NCBI GenBank assembly: GCA_020809705.1 | Contig: CP085830.1 | Span: 2,232,001 to 2,296,000 of the forward strand | DNA: 64,000 bases | Direction: 5' to 3' | From: Calonectria ilicicola | Lineage: Eukaryota > Ascomycota > Sordariomycetes > Hypocreales > Nectriaceae | Shown here: piece after piece, positions 10,580-21,560 of the stretch | Layout: each line of letters opens with the position of its first letter | Position numbering within the stretch: position 1 is the first letter of the stretch | Program-made: the position numbers and the translations under genes | The notes under the pieces: model-generated | What the model was told of the DNA's origin: nothing | What the model saw: only the letters and a program-made list of their open reading frames with translations | The model's database searches: none

Positions 10580-12794
10580 CTACAGCTGGCAAGTGTTGGC
10601 ATCCTTCGACTTGCCACGGGCGAGACCCAAGCAGTTGGAAATCTTGTAGAAGATGTCAATGTTGTTGAATGTACCGCTGAAGGTGTTCTGGCAAGGGCCC
10701 CAGGCGAAGACGGGCACGTCAGTGAGGGAGTGGACACCCTGGGACTGATCGGTGCTGATAGTGCCGTTGACAACAAAGCCCTTGGTTGAGTCCTCAGGGT
10801 TGGCGTAGTAAGAGCCGTCAGCACCCTTGGTGGCGGGTGTGCGGGGACCCTCCTTGTGGACCTTGTAGTCCTCACGGCGGTCAGGGGCAGCACCAACACC
10901 GCCAGCGATGGCGTATCGGGGCTCCCAGTTGACGGGGAAGTTGGTGCCAGTGCCGTACTCGATGCCGGAGGCCTTCTTGGTGTACTGAGATTCACCAGAC
11001 TGCTCGTAGACGCCAATAGCGCGGCGCTTGGCGCGGTCGTCCTCCTGCTCAGTGAGGTACTTGGTGTCGGCCGAGCCCCAGACACTTTCATCATGTTAGC
11101 AAATTTGTACTTGTGTTTATGAATTCTGCATGTCACTTACTCGAAACCGTGACCGTGGTCAGCAGAGACAATGACAAGAGTCTCATCGAGAATGCCGAGC
11201 TTGTCAAGCTTGGCAATGGTGGCACGGACAGTGTCATCAAGCTCGAGGAGATCACCAAGAGCACGATCGTAGTCAAGAGCGTGCATCTGCTTGTCAATGG
11301 AGGCACCCTCAGACATGAGGAAGAAGCCCTTGTCGCCACCACGCCTGTGGAGAATATCAACAGCCTTGAGGGTCATGTCCTTAAGACCGGGAAGGTCAGC
11401 AGCATCACTGGTACCGCCAGCAGGGTCGTTCTCCAGACCCTTGAGGTTGTCGGTGTAGACGTTGCGGTCCAGCCAGACGGGAAGGTTGCTCTGGCAGAAA
11501 ACGCCGAGAGCGCGCTTGTCGTTGGGGACGCTCTGGAGGGCAGTCTTGTTAAGACTGACAGTGTAGCCCTTCTTCTCGAACTCGGCGTAGTAGTCCTTGC
11601 CCTGGAACGATTCGTCACCAGCGAAGAAGTATTCAGCACCGCCACCAAAGAAGACATCAGGGCCCTGGTGGTTAGTCCAGCTGTAGTTGGTGTTGCCGTT
11701 GAGAGCCTGGTCAATCAAGGGACCATACTGGCTTCGGAGTCGAGTGTGGCCGGTCAAGGCAATGGGGGTAGCATCGGCGAGGTAAGCAGTAGAGACGGCA
11801 CCCCAAGCGCCACCCTAAAGTTTTGGTTAGGATTCATTTCCTTCCATGTAAATTGTATCGAGGGTACTAACAGTGATGCGCTTGAAAATTTCGACAATGG
11901 TCTCAACCTTGGGGTCGTCAAAGGGATCCTTGGAGGAATCAGCGTAAACACTGTCTCAGTGTTAGTGGTGGGGGGCTTTGGCTTTGGGTGGAGCTAATCT
12001 CTTACCCCATGGCATTTACGGTGCTCTTGTGTCCAGTGTACAGAGCAGAGGCCGAGTTGGCCGAGTCGGTAATGTAGCTGTCGATGGAGTGTGTCATTTG
12101 GTGGCCAATGACGGGGAACTCATCCATCTTCATGCGGGTCTGGTATTTGCCATTGATGCTCTTGTGTCCCAGCAGGCGGGCAGCAGTGATCTAGAGAGCT
12201 CAGGGTTAGCTTCTATTTCGGCAATTGGGTGTTTAATTAGGGTCTGAGACATACCATGTTGGTGGTCATGCCATCTCCAATGAAGAAGATGACGTTCTTG
12301 GCCTTGCGGTCGGAGTGAATGTCACGAACAGTCCACTCAGCAGTGGTCTCCTCGTTGTAGTACTTGAGCTTGACGGTGTACTTGCCGGGCTCGGTGATTG
12401 CGAGCTTGCGGTAGGCCTTGGAGGCAACATTGACGACGCTGGGCTTGTCCTCGTCCTCGGCAAAGAGATCCTCGTACCAGGAGAAGGTCCAGTTCTCGAG
12501 CTTGGGCTCCTGGATGTTGAAGGCCTTGGTGAAGTCCTTGGACTTGCCGCCGTCCTTGCTGATGGTGACCTTGAAGTTCTTGTCAGGCTTGCCGTCGTGG
12601 GCTGCCTCAGAGCCGTTCACAGGGGCGTGGACCTCGATTCGGAGGTCGAAGAGCTGGCCGGGGAGGAACTCGCTCTGGTCCGGAGGCAGAATGCAGCCAA
12701 GCTTGGGGCAGGTTCCCAGGCGCTGGTAGGTCTGAGCCGAGACGGTGGCAAGCGAGGCCACGAGGGCCGCGAGGGCATTGAGCTTGACCAACAT
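10580..12794 (-). CDS. Secreted alkaline phosphatase (PhoA/PF00245 type)
   Basis: Five exons (12794-12255, 12190-12006, 11950-11872, 11814-11141, 11084-10580) give 660 residues. The first 20 residues form a signal peptide with cleavage likely after VSA. The phosphatase core has the metal-binding IFFIGDGM motif (about residues 168-176), the nucleophile in TDSANSAS (Ser about 223), the late zinc-site motif SADHGHGF, and a C-terminal HSLTDVPVFAWGP with another expected ligand histidine. A fungus-specific N-terminal beta domain precedes the core. Substrates are phosphomonoesters outside the cell or in the vacuole, for phosphate scavenging. The upstream region has CACGTG motifs at 12973-12978 and 13330-13335, fitting control by a PHO4/NUC-1-type regulator under phosphate limitation (inference). 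Confidence 0.94.
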
Positions 12795-12972
12795 CGTGAA
12801 GAAGCTTGAACTCGAGGTTGTTCAAGCTCTGTTGCAGACACGGGTTGATGTGGTTTTTATTGTGAGACACCAGCGGCAGCTGAAGGGGTCGACGCACACA
12901 GAAGGTTTTCGTGCCGCGCCCAACTCATTTTATAATTTCGACAAGCTGCGAGGACCCTTTGGGCGGCGATCC

Positions 12973-12978
12973 CACGTG
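12973..12978. promoter_or_regulatory. CACGTG motif, proximal, alkaline phosphatase promoter
   Basis: A perfect palindromic E-box, in the context CCCACGTGCA, 179 bases upstream of the phosphatase start codon. PHO4 of yeast and NUC-1 of Neurospora bind CACGTG in phosphate-repressible phosphatase promoters; binding here is inferred. Confidence 0.55.
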
Positions 12979-13329
12979 CATACTTGCTGCAGCTGCAGCT
13001 TTCGGATGCCATCATGGGTGGACCATGGATCCCAGCAGCATGAGCAGAGGAGAACATGCTCGCCCACAACAGGTTCCCCGGCGAATCCGCCTTCCGCAGT
13101 GGGCTAGTGGAGAGGAGTCGGGCTTTCATGCCGTCGTCCTGCATAATATCATGCCTGCCCGGGGTGAATTGGCACTTGGGATGAGTAGGATTCGTCGACC
13201 GAGAAGGTTTGGATCGACAGGTCAAGTTCCGCCCTGTCCCGCACTGTCGGGTGCCACGATCATGATTGTCCTGTCAGCTAGGGCGAGGGCGAGGGGTGAG
13301 CTCTGGCGCGTCGCTGCTATGGACGCCGG

Positions 13330-13335
13330 CACGTG
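13330..13335. promoter_or_regulatory. CACGTG motif, distal, alkaline phosphatase promoter
   Basis: A second exact CACGTG, 536 bases upstream of the phosphatase start codon, in the context GGCACGTGTC. Two further copies at 14294-14299 and 14588-14593 are more than 1.5 kb upstream and closer to the QTRT2 stop codon, so they are weaker candidates. Confidence 0.45.
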
Positions 13336-14859
13336 TCTGAGTCCTACCGGGCTCCCCCGCTCGAAATAGAAGACCAAGGCACCAAGGGACGACTCAATGA
13401 CGAGCAATGCCTGCAGCAAGTGCGCAGCAGCTCGCGATCAGAGCCGTCATGTTCGCTGCCATTGTCATGATTGGCGCCCCACACGCGCACCGGCTTGTCC
13501 GTTCCTTGGCTCTTGGCAATCCGCGGGTGTAAGTTGGAGCCATGGACCTTTGTCCCAAGTCGGTCACCGAGCCGCTGAGCAGCACATGCAGTTGGCTAGC
13601 TAGCTGATGAGGCCTGGGAGAGTCAACCACCTACAGCTTCAACCGTCGCCCCACTGGCCGAAGTATCGCTACGATAAAGATCACAATCGCGGGATGCTAG
13701 CCCAGGCCCCCCCCAGGCCACCCCGGTCAACCCCCCTCCATCGACGATACCCGTGGGCGCATATCGCCGTCTTATTGGCGCCCTCACCTCGTCCCACGAC
13801 CCCAGACCACTTTTTGCGTGCAATAATCATACATGCTTAATTCTTGTCGCTCCTACATCGGGAAATCCACCGAGTCTGCTGTGACGCGGCGCAATAACAA
13901 GGTTTCCGCCTGCTGAATCCTGTTGGTTGCAATCATGCTTATTGTGTAGCTTACTCACTGGCGTAGCCATCGGCTCGTTTAGTCTGCTCCACCCATGACG
14001 TTCGCTCTCGCATGCTCTCGCATAGGGGAGCTTCTGTATCTGGCTTCCTCTTGCTTACCTCGGGAAGAACTTGCCGAGCTCGTGCGACTTGGCGTTGCTT
14101 AGCTTCCGTCCGAGTTTTCTTCTGGATCCGATCTCGCCGTCAGTGAATACAGACAAATCCCTCCAAAGAGAAGAACGAGACAGCTAGATACGCCTCAAGG
14201 CAGCTCGTTTGGTGGTGGGCGTCTCCTCCTCGCATCAAAATTGCAGGCTGTGGGTTGGGTTGGATACAAACTTAGTTTAGCGGCGCATGCCTCCACGTGT
14301 TTGTTGATGGCGATCAAACCAGCCTCATCCGAGTTTTCCCCAGGGCATCAAAGGTTTCAGGAAGTGTGCAAATATAGCAGTAGTCTATTGAGATCATCTA
14401 TCTTATTTTCCCACTTTGTGCTCAGTGTCAAAGGCACTGGCCTCCCCCTTGACACCTAGCAAGTTGTGGCCTGGGATAATGACTGGGATATTCATCTGCC
14501 TCCGTAAACGCGCAACCACCTCCACCATAATACTTGATGAAATGAGAGATGGACAAATCAGTCATTTTCAGAGTTGAATCAAATCTGCACGTGCTGCTCC
14601 GCTTTGACTCTTACGAATTTGGCGCTGGACCTAACGTATCGCAAGATCTTGTCCCGCCACAGACTGCACATAGTGAGTGAACCATACACACACGAACTAT
14701 GCTGTCACACAGAGGCTACCCTAGTATTTCATCTGCAGTGGATCTTCCCGAACCAACGAGTGACGCCCGGTCCCGTCCCCGTGGTTGGCGTGAGTGGAGA
14801 GGAGGCGTTCTCGTCGTCCTCAGGCCCAATGCAACCCTTTCCACTTCGGAAGCTCCCTT

Positions 14860-16291
14860 CTAGGCACCCGGGGCTACTGGTGGTTCAGCTGCAGCATTGA
14901 CACTTGGCGGGGTGCTGCTTTCGGTGTCGAATGCCTGCCAAGTCGGTTCGTTGATCCTAGGTTGCCCAGCAATGCTCTTGAAATGGTAACCTCTGGCCCG
15001 TGGCCGTTCACCAGTTCCAGTAGGTAGTTCCGGTTCGTATGCAGCTGAAAATTTCTGGCTAATTTCTTCAAACTTGGCATGACTTTCGCTTAGGGCTTTT
15101 CGAACCCCTGCAAAAAATTCATCAAGGACCCAGTGGTTGTGAATTTGGAGCAGGTTCCAACCCAGCATTTCCCTAGCATTCAGAAGATGTTGGAGGAAAG
15201 CCTTGTGATGTTTGGTACATGTGTAACATTTGCAGTCGTCTTTTAAGGGCGCGAGGGATGTAGCATTCTCCGGCGACCACATGTCAACCCCCAGGGGTTG
15301 AATTCCTGAAGCATCTGGGGGTGGGAAAGTAAATGTTAAGGCAATCCCCGCATCTGACATTGCATTGACAAACGGTACTGTGCAGACGTCTACACCGAGT
15401 GCTATTTGTCTAAGAAGGTCTTGAGGAGATTTCGAGGGACCAAAAGCCAACCGGGGAAGCGAGAGAAGCGGAGGATAGTTTTCGAGTTCAGGAAGGATAT
15501 TCACTTCGTAAATGGCAAGTCCAGACAGGGAATCCCTTACGTCCTCTGAAAGATGCCTGAGATAATCCCATTGGACGGGATATCCAACTGGGAGCACGGG
15601 GGCAAAAACCGACACACCGAGTTCTTTGAGACGTTCCTGTGGTTTCGAGATGTGAATGAACTTGTCGAGCCACTCCTCAGTACGATCCACCATTCTGACC
15701 TGACGCTTTGATGGAGGATTGGTGCTCGTATGGAAAAGATCAGCTGGAGGAATGGCGATATCTGGCTGAGTGAGTTCTACAACTTGAGCAAATTCGGGAA
15801 TGGTCAAGTCACGGAAGCCAGTGGAAGTAAAAATGTTGATATGGTGTGCTCCGTTGCCCGCTGGAGAAGTGACTGGGGGAAAGCGTCTGGGACCAAGAAC
15901 AATAGCTCTCTCTTGAGAAAAAGAAGTGAATGCGTGAAGGTTGCGAGGCTTGTCCTTTGACATTTTCAAGATTGGTGGTTCCTTTTTGTCAAGAACTATG
16001 ATCAAGGGTTAGATAATAGATAAGTGCAACCAAGACGTCATACATACAGTCCTCGATTGCCATATAAGCTGCATCAAAGCCAGTATACCGTTCTACATTT
16101 TCAGGCGTCAAGTGAGGGACGACTCCACGGGATGTCATGGCAAGGAAGTTTGGTGTTTCCATCACCCGGCGATTCCCAAAGGCGAGTCGCCCAAGCCTAG
16201 CCGCGCCAGAATCGGCGGCGACAGACTTGATGATTTCAAACATGGTATGGTTTGAATTTTCGGCTGTGCTATTGAGGGAAGCCTGTGTCAT
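14860..16291 (-). CDS. QTRT2: Queuine tRNA-ribosyltransferase accessory subunit 2
   Basis: Two exons (16291-16048 and 15995-14860) give 459 residues. The TGT-like TIM barrel starts with ARLGRLAFGNRRVMETPNF and MTSRGVVPHLT. The zinc site is complete: Cys336, Cys338, Cys341 (CKCYTC) and His367 (LLQIH). QTRT2 lacks catalysis but dimerises with QTRT1 to swap guanine 34 for queuine in tRNAs for Asp, Asn, His and Tyr. Fungi cannot make queuine and use it when it is taken up; this is family knowledge. The C-terminal 60 residues are proline-, glycine- and alanine-rich and look disordered. An internal Met at residue 17 (MFEIIKSVAADSG) could be an alternative start; the upstream ATG is preferred because it keeps an open frame. 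Confidence 0.92.
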
Positions 16292-16871
16292 GTTGGAAGA
16301 AGTCGTGTGGAGCAGTGTCTGGGGATAATGGGGTCTGAGTAAGAGGGGGAGAGAGGGGCAAGAAAAAAAAATGAGCTTCGAATAAAGGGCCACCCGGGGC
16401 TCGCAAGAAAAGAAGTGAAAATTTTGGAGAGAATAACTCGGCGGAAGGCCCCAGCACGCGATATCACGAGGGCCGTGAGTACTAAGTCTAATGGGTCGCA
16501 ATAGTTTTCGAAGATACGGCAAGGATCTGACGGCTTTGCGGTGACGGTGCAAATAGAAACGTGCCTACACTGTATTGTTGTCGTTGCCGAGGATCAACCG
16601 CCAGTGAAGCATCACCAACCAATCATGCTTTCCCAAGCCTTTGATAACTGGCGAAGAAATATCCACAACAACAAGAAACCGAAGCAAAGGATGCGTATAA
16701 ATTAAATTGGGCGAACTTATATTCTATTTCTATACATGCGGTCATTCTACTCCATTAGTTCCCGAATTTCCCTTTTGTATGTCTCAAGAGCACAGTATAT
16801 CAATATGCTTGATACACCATGATCAGGAGCAAAAATGAAAGCAAAAAAACATACAACAGCGAGGATTCCCC

Positions 16872-16939
16872 GGTCGTCACCGACCCGAGTACTAATTCAC
16901 CGCTTCTCAGCTTGACTATGGGAGAGCGGACGGGATCCC
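16872..16939. repeat. Diverged direct repeat, copy A (68 bp)
   Basis: This 68-base stretch, beginning GGTCGTCACCGACC, matches 17073-17140 at 56 of 68 positions. Eleven of the twelve differences are transitions. Copy A is intergenic, downstream of the stop codon of the orphan membrane protein gene. Confidence 0.8.
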
Positions 16940-17072
16940 GTATTTTCTGAGAGCTATGGTCGTATGTATCAAATGTAACGAGGAATGCAGTTTATATGAG
17001 GAAGATTTTGTCTCATGGGAGTTCAAAATGGACATGAGAATGTAAAAAACGATAAAAAAGTAGAGGTTTAAT

Positions 17073-17140
17073 GGTCGTCACCGACCTAACTACTAATTCG
17101 CCGCTTCCCAGTCTGACTGCGGGAGAGTGAACGGGATCCC
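17073..17140. repeat. Diverged direct repeat, copy B (68 bp)
   Basis: Partner of the copy at 16872-16939, 201 bases away in the same orientation. It overlaps the last codons and stop codon of the orphan membrane protein gene, so the duplication may have copied that gene's 3' end. The transition-dominated divergence resembles repeat-induced point mutation, although such short repeats are normally below the size that process targets. Confidence 0.8.
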
Positions 17141-18133
17141 TTGTATACCCAAGCAGTCGAGTCGCCAGAAAAAGAGTACACCAAAACGCCCCTGCACACA
17201 GGTTTGCCAATTTTTGGGTTTAAGGTGTCGGGAATAGTTATCCATAGTACCAAAGATCCAACAACGGTGTAATTTAATGGATCCCAGACCCCAGTCGGCG
17301 CAAGGAGGGGTCCTGGCTGTGGCATCCATGACGGGGAGAATGGTTTATGGATCAAGTAGAAGATCTAAGGATATCATATCAGTAAGTATTGAGTAATTTG
17401 AAATATAGCTAGGGATGATGTTACCGTCTCTGCGAGATCTATTAATGGCGCAATGATAAAATATAGCACAAATGCATTATAAAACCCACTGAAAGGAAGA
17501 AATACAAATTTCATATGGGCTTCAAAGATGACCATGCATGAAATTTTAGGGTTATAAATATTGCTAAGGCCAATATCAACTGCGGCTAGAAGAAGTCTGA
17601 AGATGATAATAAAGAAGGCCCGAGTGTATGACTAGTTGACTAGAGAAGCTCGACAGAAGAGAGGAGGGAAAAAGTTCATACGAGGGCCAAAATCAAAGCC
17701 AAGAATATGAGCAATTACAAGCTCCCGACGCTATACCATACTCATTTATTAGCATTATTTAATATACTATTAATAATACAACACTTACATTTTGTCTAAT
17801 GGGCTCTAAAGCACCAATAGCAGAGAATGCTAAGAACGTATGAATAATTCCTTTAATTTGTGTATTAGTATGGCAGCCTGGAATGGTAAAGTCATAAGCT
17901 ATTGGGCCTAAACAGATCATTAAACACCCAATAGCAGTAGGATAACATAGAGTCTGCCATTTTGAACGTGGGCAGCCAGGACCAGTCCATATAACATAGA
18001 CTGCATAGGAAAATAGAGGAACCAAGGGCACTAGAAAAACAGCCCTGTTGCAGTACAGCGCGAGCCCGCGGTAAATGGCGGCTGCAACGATGGAGATTGC
18101 CCAGAAATAGCTGTGATGTTTTGCGCAGTACAT
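17086..18133 (-). CDS. Orphan multi-pass membrane protein
   Basis: I do not recognise this family. Four exons fit one frame (18133-17789, 17730-17682, 17585-17425, 17364-17086), giving 277 residues. Exons 1, 3 and 4 are clearly hydrophobic. Segments such as FWAISIVAAAIYRGLALY, VFLVPLVPLFSYAVYVIW, FVLYFIIAPLIDLA and YTVVGSLVLWITI look like membrane spans, suggesting about six. The second intron is uncertain. Splicing at the nearer CTAG at 17632-17635 would break the frame, whereas using 17586-17588 as the acceptor restores it, at the cost of a hydrophobic stretch (AFFIIIFRLLLA). The C-terminus (from about GSRSLSRSQTG) lies in a 68-bp duplicated segment. It could be a fast-evolving accessory gene or an early pseudogene. 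The surroundings are AT-rich, and the neighbour upstream is a broken Helo-like/ankyrin gene. Confidence 0.5.
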
Positions 18134-18676
18134 TGTTTCCTGCTTCGGTATTGAGAAGTGATTTCGCTCGTCGGCTGAGAAAGAGAATGTCGGAAAAAGA
18201 GAAAGGAAGAGAAGTGAGCGCGTATGCTCTCGAGGTTTTATGACCAGAGCTGAAGAACTTTAATCAGACTCACAATCTATAAGGTATTGATAGACTACCG
18301 TTGATCTTAACGAGGCAAAATCGTATTTTCTCCACTGGGCTTGATGCTAAGAATTTGGAAAGCTAAAAAAAATCCTCCTTGAAGAATTTTCAATACGCAT
18401 CTTCAAAACAACTGGTACGAACATCTCTTTTCGTCAAAGCAAATTGTCCGTCTCTCTGCGATCAACGTCGTTGGTGGTCATCGTAAGCTCTTGTCTTGCT
18501 TGCAGTTCACATCACAACTAACAAGCTCCACATCATTTTTCTGTTCAAAAGCGACAACTACCATCCTTGGGACTATTATTAATGGGTGCATTATCTCTCT
18601 GAGCTTAGGAGGATACCAATGTACATGTTGGAGAATTGAATGGGATGATATTTGCAATCGCGAATCTAATATCGTG

Positions 18677-19300
18677 TTATTCCACTTTCCTCCTTTGGTT
18701 CCGTAATAGATTTGCAGCAGCTCTCCCATCTTGGATAAGCCTTTGAATTGCGTCAAGATTCCCCAGCACTATTGCTGCGACAAGAGCACTTCCGCCCCTT
18801 TCTCTGTGCATAGAATACCTTGGTTTTTTCTTATCCTTCTCGGTTGGGCCTAAGCACCAGACGCACTGAGATATCTACGTTAACTATCGCTCCACCCTCT
18901 ATAAGAGATGCACTTACACTTGCCTCCCAGTGGCAACAAAGGGTCAATGCCAGATCCATCCTTTGTCACACTGACACCATCAGGTCTGACTTCGACGAAC
19001 CAAGCAGGATAGTTGGGTCGCATGGCCACTGCTCCTCCTCCCAATTCTTCAAAAAAGTTTGAAGGTACTAACTAAGTTAGTTTTGAATAACTTGGAAGAT
19101 ATTTGCCAACTACCTACGCTCGAAAGTCACCGAGGCAGAATGGTCACTGCGCAGCACAATCATCCTACATTTAGTCGACTGTGGATCGAGGACAATTTTG
19201 AGATGAGCATCGTGCAGGAAAACATTCCGAATCATGAGGTCTCCCACGTGCCTGGAAATGTCAGTGCCATCAAGAGAAGAAGAAGACTAACTCCTTACTG
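18677..19300 (-). pseudogene. Downstream exons of the Helo-like/ankyrin gene, cut off by a stop and a frameshift
   Basis: Beyond the TAG at 19301-19303 the reading frame goes on as if the gene were longer. A 47-base intron (19252-19298, donor GTAAGG, branch CACTGAC, acceptor CCAG) joins in frame to 19251-19118 (begins HVGDLMIRNVFLHDAH). That exon splices to 19067-18918 (FFEELGGGAVAMRPNYPAWF, then VEVRPDGVSVTKDGSG) and then to an exon starting at 18865 (LRLVLRPNREG). There a TAA at 18831-18833 is met, and a one-base frame change near 18834-18842 would restore a segment (GGSALVAAIVLGNLDAIQRL) with the look of an ankyrin repeat, ending at a TAA at 18677. Preserved splice sites and protein-like sequence show this was coding recently. 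It is either decaying or expressed through readthrough. Confidence 0.6.
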
Positions 19301-21250
19301 CTAGTAAAGGACCTGTTCTCCAAATCGGGCTTGTTGAAGATATTGCACAAGCAGCTTTTGTCTCATGTCCTTCAAAGTGCCGAGAAATTCTTCCGCAGCT
19401 ACGGAAATTAGAATTTGCACGAAGTGATTGATGGGAAATGACATCTTACCTAGGGCGTCTAAAAATTCGAATTCTACTTCCTGACACCTTATAGAGTCTG
19501 GTTGCTGTTGGCATTCTGCCCTTCCCTCCTTTAAGCAAAGGACATTGTGCATTGCCACGTATCTGACACCTTGTGCAGTTAAAAACGTGGTTTCGCGAGT
19601 TACTGGCGTCGTTAGTTACACGAGTAGAGTACTCTTTGGGTCTGGGGATGCCTTTACCTTGAATTAGGTAGCGCTCGGCACTTTCCACAATTGAATAAGG
19701 GTTAGTGATGGAAGTCTTGCGAGTCACGATGATGCTGGCATGTTGCACGTGGAAGAAGACGCTTGACTCAGTCTCAAACGTGAGGTTAGGATCCCATGAG
19801 TCCTTAGGCATGGACGCGTAGTGCAAGAGCTGTAATCCTTCTGAGCCATTCAGGGAGAATTGGGATCCGTTGGCTGCAAATCGAACGCTCATGAGTCTCG
19901 GCCCGAGGTGCGCCGAGTTTCTGTTTCGCATTTAGCAAAACCGCCAATAGCAATTCTACTATGTACTCACGCTTTCATGGTTAGAACAGATATGGAATCG
20001 CTGGTGCGTAGCACAAATGCACTGTCGACATTGTTGGCCATGTAGTTAGCCGCTTGAAGCATGGCCAGTCGATTTGCCCAGCCTTCAAACTTGCGTAGAT
20101 CTGCATCCTAAGTCAGAAAGATATATCACTCTTCGCCAAGTGCATCACTTACAAACTGGCGATGTTTCTTTGAGGATGAGGGAAACAGGCGAGTTTATGT
20201 TTGGTGAGGCAACATACATCTGCCAGTTTCCTTGTTCTGAAGAGCCTGCGAGCTGCACAAGCATACTGACGGGAAGAACTACATTTGATCAGTGAGCTGA
20301 GCGAATTAAAATAAGGATCGCAGATCGGAAGCATCATACGATTAAACCATAGCCGGCTCGAATGGCTGGCGGTTATGGTCCCAGGTGTAGAGTTTTGGAG
20401 ATCGTGGCAGCAACATCGGAAGATGCTTTGGACGTTGGAGCCAGCTGATACTAGAGATAAAGAGTCGTCATCAAAGGCAGCACGAGGGCATAATACAACA
20501 CTTTCCGTGCTAGCTCCCATCACTGTATCTTCATGAACCCGAAATGTCAACTCTTGGTCGTCTGTAATAGGATTTGAAAGCTCCTTGGAACTCTCTCTGC
20601 GAGTGGAAGGTTGCTTGTCCTTTAGGTTGGTGGCAAACCACTCATGGATTTCGTCTAGTTTTTCTTTGACAACCTCGAGTTTGTCTTGCATCGCAGCTTG
20701 CTTTCCCCTGCTCGAGTTAATTTAAGTTCCAGCAAAGACTTTTTAGAATCTGAACGCACCCACTTATGATGGCAACAGCCAAATTCAAAGTATTTGTATG
20801 TGCTGTCAATGTTTGTTTCAGCTTGAGAATATCGCTTTCCTCCCTTGTCCACGTCACTTTCTTCCAGTTTTTCTTGATTTGCGATTTCCATCTATGCTCT
20901 CCGCTCGAATCTACATCCGGATGTAAGGCGGAATATTTATTTACAAAGTCTTCCAGATGACAGAGAATGTTTTGGCAGTTGGTGACCATCTTCGTTACAA
21001 GAGCGTATGTCTCGTTTTCTTCTAGATTCGATGGCTTACCGTTTGACAACCCATCGGGACTTGTATTGGGATGGCCTAGGAGGGTTCGCGCGAGTAGTTT
21101 TAAGGACTCACTTACGGAGTATAGCAGATTCTGGATCTCAGCAAACTCGGTTGACGCTGAGTTTGCTGCAGAGAAAGCTTTTGCGATGGTGCAAGCAGTC
21201 TGTGCCAACAAGAGCACGTCGCTGAACGAAAATTTTGATGGTGTTGTCAT
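19301..21250 (-). CDS. Fungal Helo-like N-terminal domain protein, truncated by TAG
   Basis: Seven exons fit one frame: 21250-20764, 20696-20340, 20278-20157, 20107-19971, 19920-19658, 19602-19450, 19398-19301. They give 538 residues to the first stop. The N-terminus (FSFSDVLLLAQTACTIAKAF, then FAEIQNLLYSVSESLKLLA) is the helical domain that heads many fungal STAND/NLR-like and ankyrin proteins (Helo-like or 'fungal N' type). Another helix (KLEVVKEKLDEIHEWFA) and a mixed middle region follow (VRFAANGSQFSLNGSEG; VFFHVQHASIIV). Helo-type domains act in membrane-targeted cell death or as adaptors in fungal incompatibility; the role here is inferred from domain type only. The third donor is taken as GTTTGT (20156) because the nearby GTAAGT puts the next exon out of frame. 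The gene is divergent from the VIT-vWA gene 310 bases away. Confidence 0.62.
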
Positions 21251-21560
21251 TTTGTCTCTGTACCCGACTTAACAATACTACTTTAAACCGATTACGGTGA
21301 AGATGAAGGAGCTTCTGACCATTTCTGAGGGGGAATTTGCTCAGGTGGGGGCACTGAGCATGTCTGAAAATTACTGTTCAATCACCACTCGCCGTTTCGC
21401 ACAGGGTATGCGAACCAATGCGGAGAAAACGAAGCAAACAGGCTGCCTACTCGCGCCGCATTGATCTGCTGGTCATGACCACCGGGCTTGCCGCCAGCTG
21501 GCTCTTCTCGTTCTAATTTTCATTTCAACATCTCTGCTAAAAACTATCAATAATTGAGCC
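21251..21560. promoter_or_regulatory. Shared divergent promoter, Helo-like gene and VIT-vWA gene
   Basis: Only 310 bases lie between the two start codons, which face away from each other, so both genes must be driven from here. The segment next to the plus-strand gene is pyrimidine-rich, as expected for a fungal core promoter and 5' UTR. Shared control is plausible but unproven. Confidence 0.6.

Larger units (their letters stand above)
12795..14859 (-). promoter_or_regulatory. Long upstream region of the alkaline phosphatase gene
   Basis: About 2.1 kb without a credible gene separate the phosphatase start from the stop codon of QTRT2, both on the minus strand. It contains four exact CACGTG hexamers (12973, 13330, 14294, 14588). 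Open frames here have no recognisable domains. Confidence 0.55.

Noticed and set aside
11113..11997. 294-residue plus-strand open frame
   Set aside because: It mirrors the alkaline phosphatase exons on the opposite strand, whose domains and splice sites are clear.
17086..18133. Wax-synthase/terpene-cyclase-like identity for the orphan membrane protein
   Set aside because: The hydrophobic pattern is similar in kind, but the expected catalytic motifs are not visible.
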